From positions 1 to 17,866 of the forward strand of contig DDVI01000018.1 of the NCBI GenBank assembly GCA_002345205.1: a stretch of 17,866 nucleotides of DNA, in the 5' to 3' direction. The position numbers and the translations under genes were made by a program. The notes under the pieces were generated by a model that worked only from the letters and a program-made list of their open reading frames with translations, had not been told where the DNA came from and made no database searches. Shown here piece by piece: positions 1 to 6,321 of this stretch (position 1 is its first letter; each line of letters starts with the position of its first letter). This DNA is from Bdellovibrionaceae bacterium UBA2316. GTDB taxonomy: Bacteria; Bdellovibrionota; Bdellovibrionia; Bdellovibrionales; Bdellovibrionaceae.

Positions 1-509
1 ATTGCATCTGGTGGTTCAACTACTTGTACGTCACCTGCACCATTTGTCAAGCGAGACGAACCCACACGCTTGAAAAAATTTAGATTCTGACTCTCAATTC
101 CAAAATTCGAAAATCCTCCGCTAGGACCCAAAAGGCCCGAAGGGTTTTCTTTTGTCTTTTTACCACCTTTGGCATTTCCGCCACTTTGCTTACCCCCTAA
201 ACCATTATCACCAGCTTTATCGATCCAACCACGACCTTGTATCGCACCCAAGGTTTGACCCTGGAGTGCGTTATCACAGTGGGCTTGGCCCACATGGAAA
301 TGAATTTCAAAACCATCCTTTAGGATTTCGATTTTATGGACTATTAATTTGATTATATCTGACCTCATCTTAGGGTCGCTTTCTCCTTTCAATATTAGAT
401 TTTCTAAGCCGCTTTTAAAAACTTCATGAGTTTGCAGACTAAGCGGCGTCTGAAACCGAATCTGATTTTTACACCAATCAATCAATTTTAGAATCAGTGA
501 TCGCCAAAA
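1..509 (-). pseudogene. Serine recombinase-like C-terminal fragment, 5' truncated and running off the left edge
   Basis: An uninterrupted minus-strand frame runs from an in-frame TGA at 510-512 to the window edge. It has no ATG before 368; a TTG lies at 485. The part around 300-365 reads DIIKLIVHKIEILKDGFEIHF, which resembles the strand that follows the zinc ribbon in large serine recombinases. After it come a Gly/Lys/Asn-rich linker and a segment with NGA and VEPPDA. The catalytic resolvase domain with its N-terminal serine is absent: the DNA upstream encodes a different gene on the other strand. ATG 368 has GGAG 14 bases upstream, so a short product is conceivable, but the recombinase-like sequence continues upstream of that ATG. 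I read it as a relic or a truncated partial gene. Family assignment is by motif memory and is moderate. Confidence 0.45.
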
Positions 510-1090
510 TCACAAAATTGAGTTTTTCTGATCGAATTGATTTATTCAAACTCAACACCAATAAAGACCCAAACTTTCTATCAAACATCTGGGCACGGCT
601 AAAGCAAGTCAGAGAGAGCTTCACCGACAAGCAGGCTGAACTTGTAGATTTACTTTATTTAAGTCGGCCTGGATTAACCTACGAAGAAACAGCCGCAGCA
701 ATCGGAATTTCATTCGATTCGGTTCGCGACCGAGAAAACGGCGTCATTCTGAAAATGAAAAATGAATTCAAAGAATTTGCAACGCTTTCGCCGTATAAAG
801 ACTATCACAAAAATAACATCGTCATTTGGTCTTATATTGGATGTCGGCACAATCCGACGGCTGAGAAAATCCACCCATGTTATCGAATTAGAATACAAAA
901 CGGCGTTGAAACAAGACAGTTCATCACTCACGGCGATTTGATTGCCGAAAAACTTCTTCGTGGTCTTGGATTGAATAAGATTTTACCAACTGACGAATCA
1001 ATCGTTTCGACAGCAGCAAATACAGTTTTAACTGCGCTTCAAAAATCTGAACCTTTGGTAGCGCAGACAACGTTGTCCCCAGAAATTTGA
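497..1090 (+). CDS. Small helix-turn-helix protein (sigma-70 region 4/LuxR-like)
   Basis: A 197-residue protein. Residues about 38-85 contain FTDKQAELVDLLYLSRPGLT followed by YEETAAAIGISFDSVRDREN, the pattern of a sigma-70 region 4 or LuxR-type helix-turn-helix: a helix, then 'tyeEtAaaiGIS' and a recognition helix. The rest, about 90-197, matches nothing I recognise and has no signal peptide or membrane segment, so the protein is probably a cytoplasmic DNA-binding protein. The start is GTG at 497 with no convincing Shine-Dalgarno sequence. The first codons overlap the recombinase-like frame on the opposite strand by about 13 bases. A hairpin terminator follows at 1126-1147. It could be an accessory-element regulator given the recombinase relic next to it, but that is inference from position only. 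Confidence 0.6.
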   Translation: MIAKITKLSFSDRIDLFKLNTNKDPNFLSNIWARLKQVRESFTDKQAELVDLLYLSRPGLTYEETAAAIGISFDSVRDRENGVILKMKNEFKEFATLSPYKDYHKNNIVIWSYIGCRHNPTAEKIHPCYRIRIQNGVETRQFITHGDLIAEKLLRGLGLNKILPTDESIVSTAANTVLTALQKSEPLVAQTTLSPEI

Positions 1091-1125
1091 TTTTTTGGTA
1101 TTTTTGCCATCGGGGACTTGAAAAA

Positions 1126-1152
1126 GCTCCGCTCGGATTCGCGGAGCCTTAA
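1126..1152 (+). terminator. Rho-independent terminator between convergent genes
   Basis: GCTCCGC (1126-1132) and GCGGAGC (1141-1147) form a perfect 7-bp stem with an 8-base loop. A run of A precedes it and a T-rich stretch with TTTTT follows after a few bases. It lies between the converging 497-1090 and 1182-1565 genes and could serve both strands, since AAAAA precedes the stem directly on the other side. Confidence 0.65.
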
Positions 1153-1181
1153 TCTATTTTTGAACCGTCAGGTTGGTAGTG

Positions 1182-1565
1182 TTAAAATTCGATAGATGCT
1201 GCAGCAGGACTGCACAAAGTGCCTTCTTGAGGACTAAAGCCTGTTAGCTCTGACACTGAAATTTTACCATTCAATTTTTTTAATAAGTCTTGATCCAACT
1301 GAATAATTGTTTCGAATTTTCCATTAGAACAAGTAACTCTGGCAAATTCTCCATTGCATTCAGATGTTTTATGGAAAAGAACGGACATGCCACCAACTGT
1401 GCAACTACCGCTAGAAACGACAAAAACATCGCCTTGTTTTCCTCCATATGTAAGGAAAGCTTTTCCATTAACAATTTCACCTTCGTGTCGAATAGCTAAT
1501 TCTTTAACTTTCACTTCGGCAATTGCACCAATGGAAAACAACAGAACTAGAAACAATTTTTTCAT
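1182..1565 (-). CDS. Small exported protein of unknown function
   Basis: A 127-residue protein with a clear signal peptide: MKK, a hydrophobic core LFLVLLFSIG and a likely cut after AIA at about residue 17. The mature part of about 110 residues has four cysteines (in SGSC, SEC, VTC and TLC contexts), which could form two disulfides in the periplasm. No family is recognised. The start is well supported: GAAGGAG lies 6 bases upstream of the ATG. A 10-bp inverted repeat at 1608-1634 sits 43-69 bases upstream of the start and may be an operator. It is monocistronic, converging with the HTH gene across a shared terminator. Confidence 0.7.
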   Translation of the reverse strand: MKKLFLVLLFSIGAIAEVKVKELAIRHEGEIVNGKAFLTYGGKQGDVFVVSSGSCTVGGMSVLFHKTSECNGEFARVTCSNGKFETIIQLDQDLLKKLNGKISVSELTGFSPQEGTLCSPAAASIEF

Positions 1566-1607
1566 AAAAACTCCTTCAAAATATTAAATAAATAATTGGC
1601 TGTGTTT

Positions 1608-1634
1608 ATATCAGAACGGAATGAGTTCTGATAT
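1608..1634. promoter_or_regulatory. 10-bp inverted repeat, candidate operator of the 1182-1565 gene
   Basis: ATATCAGAAC (1608-1617) and GTTCTGATAT (1625-1634) are perfect inverted copies separated by 7 bases. Arm length and spacing suit a dimeric regulator, and the position upstream of an exported-protein gene suits an operator. No T-run follows in either direction, so a terminator is unlikely. An RNA hairpin in the 5' leader is the alternative. The regulator is unknown. Confidence 0.4.
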
Positions 1635-1944
1635 GGGGGTTGTAATAAAGAAATCTTTGTAAAAAGTTTGGTCAGTATAGGAAAGCTTTTGGGGTTTTGC
1701 GGTAAAATGGCACCCAAGCCTTTTAAATCGCCCAGACTGGGGACGGATCAGCTTTCCAATTAAACAGCAGCTGGGTAGCATTGGTGTCCCGCAGCTGTGG
1801 CCATTTGAGCGATCCTTGTTGATCTTGATCTAACAAGCCCCAAACATTGCAAAAACGTATATATTCGATTTGACAAAAGGCTCGCTGCAGTTGACCGAAA
1901 TTCGACAAGGTGACATTAGGTTTTGTTCGGACTTTTAGTGGGGT
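1635..1944. other. Gene-poor intergenic stretch
   Basis: About 310 bases without a convincing gene. The only sizeable frame is a minus-strand, TTG-started stretch of 61 codons (1723-1908) rich in Trp and Gln. It has no Shine-Dalgarno sequence and no recognisable family. It could be a decayed gene fragment, but I do not call it. Several CAGCTG words occur at 1768-1796 without forming a clear long hairpin. Confidence 0.4.
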
Positions 1945-1967
1945 CGCTTGAGTAAAATACTCAAGCG
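1945..1967. repeat. 10-bp perfect hairpin just upstream of the 1984 gene
   Basis: CGCTTGAGTA (1945-1954) and TACTCAAGCG (1958-1967) pair perfectly across a 3-base AAA spacer, ending 16 bases before the ATG at 1984. There is no U-tract on the plus strand, so a terminator is unlikely. In RNA it would be a tight stem-loop close to the ribosome-binding region; in DNA it could be an operator. The neighbouring gene lacks a clear Shine-Dalgarno sequence, which makes a translational role possible but unproven. Confidence 0.4.
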
Positions 1968-1983
1968 CGATTAAACTAAATCA

Positions 1984-2325
1984 ATGACAGATAATCGGCT
2001 CAACAAAAAACAAGAAAAAGTTCTAATGGATTTCATGGAGAAGATATATAAGGCGGCAATATCTTATGAGGCTAGTGAAAATGCAGACTACTTAGAGGAA
2101 ATATACACTACAAATGATAGAATTCAAAGCCTGCTCAATGCCGGTGCTTATCGGGTAACTGACGCTGATGCAAAGCAACTCATAGATGAAACTTCGCAAC
2201 GTATTCAAAAATTGACATCGCAACTTCAAAAAAGTGCTGTTCAATACTTCACAGAGCAAAATCAAGAGTTGCTTAATACGGTAACTGAAATGCTAACCAA
2301 AATTGAAGAGACGTTTATTCGCTAG
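1984..2325 (+). CDS. Small helical (coiled-coil-like) protein of unknown function
   Basis: A 113-residue protein with no signal peptide and no hydrophobic segment. It is almost entirely predicted helix, with charged and leucine-rich heptad-like spacing, especially at about residues 60-110 around LIDETSQRIQKLTSQLQKSA. It has neither Cys nor Trp. No family is recognised. The ATG has no strong Shine-Dalgarno sequence; a 10-bp hairpin ends 16 bases upstream. A strong terminator follows directly at 2352-2381, which supports a real single-gene transcript. A cytoplasmic oligomer or a partner protein is possible; nothing in the context defines its role. Confidence 0.55.
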   Translation: MTDNRLNKKQEKVLMDFMEKIYKAAISYEASENADYLEEIYTTNDRIQSLLNAGAYRVTDADAKQLIDETSQRIQKLTSQLQKSAVQYFTEQNQELLNTVTEMLTKIEETFIR

Positions 2326-2351
2326 GCCAAAACCACTTGATTGAGAAAAGG

Positions 2352-2381
2352 ACGGCGCGCAGGATATCTGGCGCCGTTTTT
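2352..2381 (+). terminator. Rho-independent terminator of the 1984-2325 gene
   Basis: ACGGCGC (2352-2358) pairs with GCGCCGT (2371-2377). The inner CAG/CTG can extend the stem after a one-base bulge, and a T-run to 2381 follows directly. It lies 27 bases after the stop codon. Confidence 0.8.
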
Positions 2382-2464
2382 CAATTGTGGATCTCAAAAA
2401 CATGATGATCAGTTGAGTGTGTATTCGCGGCCACCGCCGCCCAAAGAGCAGGATTTAATTGCAT

Positions 2465-2929
2465 TTACTTCAACGGTATTAACTCCATAGATTTCGCCAT
2501 AACCCAGCCTTCCATTCCGATGCTACTAGTAATATAAAATGCTCGGCATTTTGTTTTGATAATGTGGCTCTTGGCTTCCTCAAAGGATTTTGCCCAATGT
2601 CCTGGCCAAATTGAATTGCCATATACCGATTTTATGAGCTCCCATTGATTTTCTAACATTTTAAGCGCGTCTATTTCTTCAATTTCATTCAGAATAGTAC
2701 CAAAAGAATCATTCTCGATTCTATAGGCCTCGATGTTAGAAAATACTATATTGGTTCGTTCTGAAGCTCCATGCTCGCTATACTCAGTTTTAATTGTAAG
2801 TTCGCGCTTAATGGAATCCACTTCATAACCTAAAACATCATTGTCATGTATTGAAATCTCTTGGGTGTGAGTCATAAAAAATAATCTATCAAGAATTGCG
2901 ACAAAATCAATAAGGTAAGCCTTTGACAC
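2465..2929 (-). CDS. Hypothetical cytoplasmic protein, possibly immunity-like
   Basis: Up to 154 residues. The GTG start at 2929 lacks a Shine-Dalgarno sequence; an internal ATG at 2872 would give 135 residues starting MTHTQEISIHDNDVLGYEVD. That region ('hD..vLgyevd...relti.t') and the later 'ivFsniEaYriend' resemble the beta-strand pattern of many small stand-alone proteins found in accessory regions, some of them immunity proteins. I cannot assign a family. There is no signal peptide. The C-terminal third contains a Trp-rich stretch (SIWPGHWAKSFEEAKSHI). It stands alone, with no toxin-sized gene next to it, so an immunity role is speculation. Confidence 0.5.
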   Translation of the reverse strand: MSKAYLIDFVAILDRLFFMTHTQEISIHDNDVLGYEVDSIKRELTIKTEYSEHGASERTNIVFSNIEAYRIENDSFGTILNEIEEIDALKMLENQWELIKSVYGNSIWPGHWAKSFEEAKSHIIKTKCRAFYITSSIGMEGWVMAKSMELIPLK

Positions 2930-3175
2930 GTCGAAATCAAAAAAGATGTCGATCTTGGCCAGGGTAAAATGAAATTACCCCCGCGATCTGTTGCCTAGTA
3001 CGATAATGAAAAACATGTGTTCCGAAATGCGCAGACGAGTACCATAAAATTTGGATTTAGCCCTGATCATAAAACCCCATCTCGCATATATCCTCAGAGG
3101 GAAAAACTTCGACGACGATAGCAAGAGTGATTAATAACACTACCTTCGAAAAATATTTTCGATCGAAAACGCTCG
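2930..3175. other. Intergenic region with a weak inverted repeat
   Basis: No gene is evident on either strand. GGGTAA (2962-2967) and TTACCC (2975-2980) form a small stem with a 7-base loop lying between two GATC words. It may be a regulatory site for the 2465-2929 gene or chance. Near 3146-3167 an AT-rich near-palindrome around TTCGAAAAATATTTTCGA precedes the repeat that begins at 3176. Confidence 0.3.
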
Positions 3176-3189
3176 GGCAACTGAGCGTT
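3168..3189 (-). terminator. Weak candidate terminator for the toxin-antitoxin transcript
   Basis: AACGCTC (3168-3174) and GAGCGTT (3183-3189) form a 7-bp stem with an 8-base loop. Read on the minus strand the stem ends in a short T-run (GTTTTC). It lies about 40 bases past the antitoxin stop. The U-tract is short, so this is tentative. Confidence 0.35.
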
Positions 3190-3218
3190 CTTTCATTGGC
3201 CTAATCACGCCATGTTTG
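3176..3218. repeat. 43-base direct repeat, copy A
   Basis: This stretch matches 3884-3926 in the same orientation at 39 of 43 positions by direct comparison. Copy B is the 3' coding end of the recombinase-like relic (HGLIRSMKKRSVA then stop). Read the same way, copy A encodes HGVIRPMKERSVA and then runs on to a stop about 12 codons later. Copy A is therefore a detached 3' end of a related gene. The two copies bracket the toxin-antitoxin genes. Confidence 0.75.
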
Positions 3219-3227
3219 TGTATTTGG

Positions 3228-3551
3228 CTAAGCGGCAATACTGTCAAGAATCGTAGTTAAAGTTTTGATTGAAGGATTAAACTCTTTTTCCGAATCCATT
3301 AAATCATACAATGTCTGTCTTCCAAGTTTGGCCTTAGAAGCTAGCTTGGATTTATTAATAGTTTGTAAATGAGCAATCAGTACATCGCGAACAGCCTCTA
3401 GGTCGCCATCAACAAGAGCTTGAAGTACTGTTTGTTTGATTAATTTGGGGTCAGCAAGCTCAGATGAAAATGGATCATGAGCCACCAAGATAGGACTTTT
3501 TGATTTTTTCGAGTGTTTTTTTTGCTTTTTTGATGTCTTTGTTTTGTCCAT
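3228..3551 (-). CDS. HigA-type antitoxin (addiction-module antidote, XRE-like HTH)
   Basis: A 107-residue DNA-binding antitoxin. Residues 1-19 form a Lys-rich tail. The core from about residue 27 (PFSSELADPKLIKQTVLQAL, then DGDLEAVRDVL) and the helix-turn-helix (SKLASKAKLGRQTLYDLMDS) follow the 'probable addiction module antidote' family (TIGR02684, HI1420-like), in which the antitoxin represses its operon and neutralises the toxin encoded upstream. The start at 3551 is supported by a near-perfect Shine-Dalgarno sequence, GGAGGAGGT, at 3559-3567. Its first 77 bases overlap the toxin's 3' end in another frame. The usual conserved tail after the HTH is short, ending LDSIAA. Gene order toxin then antitoxin is typical of HigBA. 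Confidence 0.8.
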   Translation of the reverse strand: MDKTKTSKKQKKHSKKSKSPILVAHDPFSSELADPKLIKQTVLQALVDGDLEAVRDVLIAHLQTINKSKLASKAKLGRQTLYDLMDSEKEFNPSIKTLTTILDSIAA

Positions 3552-3783
3552 TTTTATTACCTCCTCCGAGTACCACTATAACCATTTGACCAATTCTGGC
3601 CGTATAAACGCGTAATCCTGAAGTCCATTTTAGTTCAATCAAATCGTCAAAATAATTTGTTGTTCCAAAATGACCCTCAACTGAAATTCGATGCAGTCGA
3701 GCAAGAATTAACCCTTGGGTCGCGCTAGTTTGTCCGTCAAACCATTCATTAAACTCTTGCGATCTTAAAACTTGAAATTTCAG
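3475..3783 (-). CDS. HigB/RelE-like toxin (Gp49-like) with a non-standard or broken start
   Basis: A frame of about 102 residues starting at CTG 3783. It reads EFNEWFDGQ early, LARLHRISVEGHFG in the middle, then LRVYTARIGQMVIVVLGGGN and the Lys-rich end. This matches the Gp49-like HigB killer-protein family (TIGR02683), whose members are ribosome-dependent mRNA interferases of about 95-105 residues. No ATG, GTG or TTG precedes the conserved part in this frame, which is open only to 3843. An ATG at 3791 with AAGGA 11 bases upstream is one base out of frame and ends after three codons. Either CTG is the start, or a one-base deletion has inactivated the toxin, or the sequence has an error. The stop lies 77 bases inside the antitoxin gene. 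Family call firm; functional state uncertain. Confidence 0.72.
   Translation of the reverse strand: MKFQVLRSQEFNEWFDGQTSATQGLILARLHRISVEGHFGTTNYFDDLIELKWTSGLRVYTARIGQMVIVVLGGGNKNGQNKDIKKAKKTLEKIKKSYLGGS
3559..3567 (-). promoter_or_regulatory. Strong ribosome-binding site of the antitoxin inside the toxin gene
   Basis: On the minus strand the bases read GGAGGAGGT, 7 bases before the antitoxin ATG. In the toxin frame the same nine bases are the three glycine codons of the conserved GGGN motif. Antitoxin translation therefore starts from within the toxin message, which suits the usual excess of antitoxin. Confidence 0.75.
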
Positions 3784-3880
3784 TTGTTCATTTATTTGCC
3801 GATCCTTTTTTAATTGTACGGTATTGTTGACATTTTGTAAAGATCAAAAATTGCATCGGTTTAAAATAAAGTCTGTTTTT

Positions 3881-4282
3881 TTAGGCAACTGAGCGTTTTT
3901 TCATTGACCTGATCAAGCCATGTTTGGGGTCGATCACGTCCCAATCAATGCGTGACGGGTTAAGTTTTGCCGTCCTCAAGCGCTCTTTGATTGCAATCTT
4001 CGTTGTCGCAAAATGAAGAGCGATTGAATCGAGGCTCCATCGTTCAACCCACCGAAGTCTTGCAACTTCTGTTAAATTTAGATATATCCGATCCCAAGTC
4101 ATTTTGTAAGTCTGCGAAACTACAAGCTTCCCGGGTTCTGGTAGCTTGCGGCAGACTGCACCATTTTTTAGAGACTCCTTTAAATTTGATCCGAGACAAA
4201 ATACCAAAAAATAAAATCCAGAATTCTGAATACGGGCCCTACAGCTCTTACCACAAAATGATTTAATAATCTGGCAATCCAA
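3881..4282 (-). pseudogene. Recombinase-like C-terminal relic with a helix-turn-helix
   Basis: The open frame has 133 codons, but its first 30 or so (Cys- and Phe-rich) look fortuitous. The plausible coding part starts near GSNLKESLKNGAVCRKLPEP and continues with a helix-turn-helix-like stretch (LTEVARLRWVERWSLDSIAL) to the C-terminal SMKKRSVA. The order 'GS..L.NGA....EP' also occurs in the left-edge recombinase-like frame, so I infer this is the 3' end of a related serine recombinase whose catalytic part is gone. The frame ends just before the ABC adaptor start at 4298, marking a junction. A short HTH protein from internal ATG 4099 remains possible, but no Shine-Dalgarno sequence supports it. 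Moderate to low confidence. Confidence 0.45.
3884..3926. repeat. 43-base direct repeat, copy B
   Basis: Partner of 3176-3218 (39 of 43 identical). It covers the last 14 codons and stop of the recombinase-like relic. The two copies are 708 bases apart, start to start, with the toxin-antitoxin genes between them. This resembles an insertion into, or duplication of, the 3' end of a gene. Confidence 0.75.
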
Positions 4283-4297
4283 TGATAGATTCCCTTA

Positions 4298-5068
4298 ATG
4301 AAAAAAAAATACCTTCTAACTATTCCAGCAGTTGTTATTATTTTAATTATTTTACTTAAATGGAATCAAAATAAAAATACCACAGTCCTTGTAAAGCCAA
4401 AAATTGGCGCCATCACCGAGGTGATTTATGGATTAGGCACAGTCGAAAGCTACCATAAATTTAATTTTAAGCTTGGAGTTGGAAAAACATTAAATGAACT
4501 TTTTGTCCAAGAGGGGCAGAAGGTATCAAAAGGAACAAAATTATTAAGATTTGAAGATGGGCCAATTGTCACAAGTCCGTTCGAAGGAACTGTACTAAGT
4601 ATCCCTTATAATATGGGCGAAAATGTTTTTACAGATAGAACCGTCATCACTGTGGAAGACTTGGAAAAACTTTATATTGAATCCCATCTAGATCAAGTCG
4701 CTAGTCTTCGTGTTAGAAAAGGAATGAAGGTTCGAATTTCATTTGAAAACCTAAGAAACGAATTGATTGAAGGCCAAGTGACGACTCTATACCCTTCGCA
4801 AGGGCAGTTTATAGCTAAAATTGAAGTTAAACAATTACCGAAGGAAATTCTACCGGGCATGACAGCTGATGTGGCCATTGAAGTGGCCAGTAAAGACAAG
4901 GCATTAATTATTCCGATTAAAGCAATAAGCAATAAATACATAACCCTCATTAGATCCGGAAAAAAACAAAAGCATGAAGTAAAACTTGGGATAATGGATC
5001 AAGAGTGGGCGGAAGAAGTTTCCGGTGAAATTAAAGAGACAGATGAGATAATTGTAAAAAACAATTAA
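4298..5068 (+). CDS. HlyD/MacA-type periplasmic adaptor of an ABC exporter, short form
   Basis: A 256-residue membrane fusion protein. Residues 4-21 form one N-terminal membrane anchor. Residues about 63-110 carry the two lipoyl half-motifs (LFVQEGQKVSKGTKLLRFED and then VTSPFEGTVLSIPYNMGENV) back to back. A beta-barrel region follows (VRKGMKVRISF, then LPKEILPGMTADVAIEV) and a membrane-proximal end. The alpha-helical hairpin that usually separates the lipoyl halves and reaches TolC is absent, and typical members exceed 350 residues. It is the first gene of a three-gene operon, 15 bases before the permease, and probably couples that permease to a periplasmic substrate. The start is the first ATG of the frame, with no strong Shine-Dalgarno sequence; it runs directly into nine A bases. 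Confidence 0.82.
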   Translation: MKKKYLLTIPAVVIILIILLKWNQNKNTTVLVKPKIGAITEVIYGLGTVESYHKFNFKLGVGKTLNELFVQEGQKVSKGTKLLRFEDGPIVTSPFEGTVLSIPYNMGENVFTDRTVITVEDLEKLYIESHLDQVASLRVRKGMKVRISFENLRNELIEGQVTTLYPSQGQFIAKIEVKQLPKEILPGMTADVAIEVASKDKALIIPIKAISNKYITLIRSGKKQKHEVKLGIMDQEWAEEVSGEIKETDEIIVKNN

Positions 5069-5083
5069 CGGATCGAAGGCAAT

Positions 5084-6319
5084 ATGATTTTTCTAGCATT
5101 TAGACATATTTTTGCAAGGCCAAAACAAAGCTTACTAACACTGCTAGGTGTTTCACTGGGAACAACAGCATTTATTACTTTTGCTGCGATCATGACAGGT
5201 TTTCAAACTTTTATCATTGATCAACTAGTTAATAACGATGCTTATGTGAAAATTAGCGCTAAAGAAAAAATGGTTTCTGAAAAAGATTTAAACGAAAGTC
5301 TCTTTAAAGAAAAAAATCACGTGTTCTGGTTAACGAGTCCATCAGGTCGGCAAGAATCCGCCAAAATAAATTACCCTTTGGGTTGGTTTCACAAATTGGA
5401 TAAAGATACTCGAGTGCTAGCTTATTCACCACTGATTGGAGCCATGGTTTTGTATATTAAGGGTGGAATAAGCCTAAGTGGTAAGCTACAGGGTGTAGAT
5501 CCCGTAAATCAAGCCAAGGTAACTAATATCGCGAGCTATATGGTTCAGGGTGATTACCAAAGCTTAGCTGGTGGCGGAAACAGAATTATTATTGGTATTG
5601 GGTTAGCAACTAAATTAGGAGCCAAACTGAAAGACACTATTTTGATTTCAGTTGGGAAATCCGATCCGATACCATTTAAACTTTCAGGAATTTATAAAAC
5701 AGGCATTGTGAATTTGGATGATACTGTTGGCTATGCTCACCTCAGAGATGTGCAGAGTGCTCTTTCGCGGCCAAGCGAAATTACAGACATTGCCATTAGA
5801 CTGACAGCGGTTGAAGATTCCCAAGCATTTGCGGCTGAATACTCTGAGTTCACTGACGAAAAAGTTCAAAGCTGGGATCAATCCAACGCTAGCATATTAA
5901 GCGTGTTTAGTTTACAGGACTTCATTCGCACATTTATTACAGTAGCGATCATGATTGTCGCCTCATTTGGTATCTATAATATTCTAAATATTTTAGTGAA
6001 TCAGAAACGTAAAGACATCGGTATTTTGAGGAGTTTTGGCTACGATCCAAGTGAAATTCAAAATCTGTTTATGATTCAAGGATTATTTTTGGGTATATCT
6101 GGCGGGCTTATTGGACTTGTACTGGGTTTTGTTATGAGTCTTTATTTAAGCACTCTTAAAATTTCAGGCATGACAGATAACATGAGGATTAATTTTTCAC
6201 CCAAATTATATTTGATGGGAATCGGTATGGCTATCGCGGCATCAGTCATTTCTTCTTATCTACCTGCAAGGTCCGCAGGAAAGCTAAATCCCATTGATAT
6301 TGTAAGAAGTGGTGAGTGA
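5084..6319 (+). CDS. MacB/FtsX-type ABC transporter permease
   Basis: A 411-residue inner-membrane permease. An N-terminal membrane helix (about residues 16-42) is followed by a large periplasmic domain (about 45-280) and three C-terminal helices (about 283-305, 332-358 and 374-394). The layout is that of the four-helix MacB/LolC/DevC permeases. Between the second and third helices lies NQKRKDIGILRSFGYDPSEI, the cytoplasmic coupling segment that contacts the ATPase. The C-terminus has the typical PARSAGKLNPIDIVRSGE. GAAGG 5-6 bases upstream supports the start. Adaptor, permease, ATPase is the DevBCA order. With one permease gene, a homodimer is expected. It probably extrudes a lipid, peptide or glycolipid from the periplasm or inner membrane by mechanotransmission; the substrate is unknown. 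Confidence 0.88.
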   Translation: MIFLAFRHIFARPKQSLLTLLGVSLGTTAFITFAAIMTGFQTFIIDQLVNNDAYVKISAKEKMVSEKDLNESLFKEKNHVFWLTSPSGRQESAKINYPLGWFHKLDKDTRVLAYSPLIGAMVLYIKGGISLSGKLQGVDPVNQAKVTNIASYMVQGDYQSLAGGGNRIIIGIGLATKLGAKLKDTILISVGKSDPIPFKLSGIYKTGIVNLDDTVGYAHLRDVQSALSRPSEITDIAIRLTAVEDSQAFAAEYSEFTDEKVQSWDQSNASILSVFSLQDFIRTFITVAIMIVASFGIYNILNILVNQKRKDIGILRSFGYDPSEIQNLFMIQGLFLGISGGLIGLVLGFVMSLYLSTLKISGMTDNMRINFSPKLYLMGIGMAIAASVISSYLPARSAGKLNPIDIVRSGE

Positions 6320-6321
6320 TT

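Noticed and set aside
152..352. Plus-strand 66-codon frame opposite the left-edge recombinase-like frame
   Set aside because: His- and Tyr-rich composition, no ribosome-binding site and no family; it is the complement of a longer coherent minus-strand frame.
1723..1908. Minus-strand 61-codon frame
   Set aside because: TTG start without a Shine-Dalgarno sequence and no recognisable homology; kept only as a note on the intergenic stretch.
3991..4266. Plus-strand 91-codon frame opposite the recombinase-like relic
   Set aside because: No family or ribosome-binding site. The minus strand has an HTH-like pattern and shares its 3' end with a repeat, which is better evidence of past coding.
1..4282. 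CRISPR array or insertion sequence in the accessory region
   Set aside because: Only one pair of direct repeats was found, with no regular spacers and no transposase frame.
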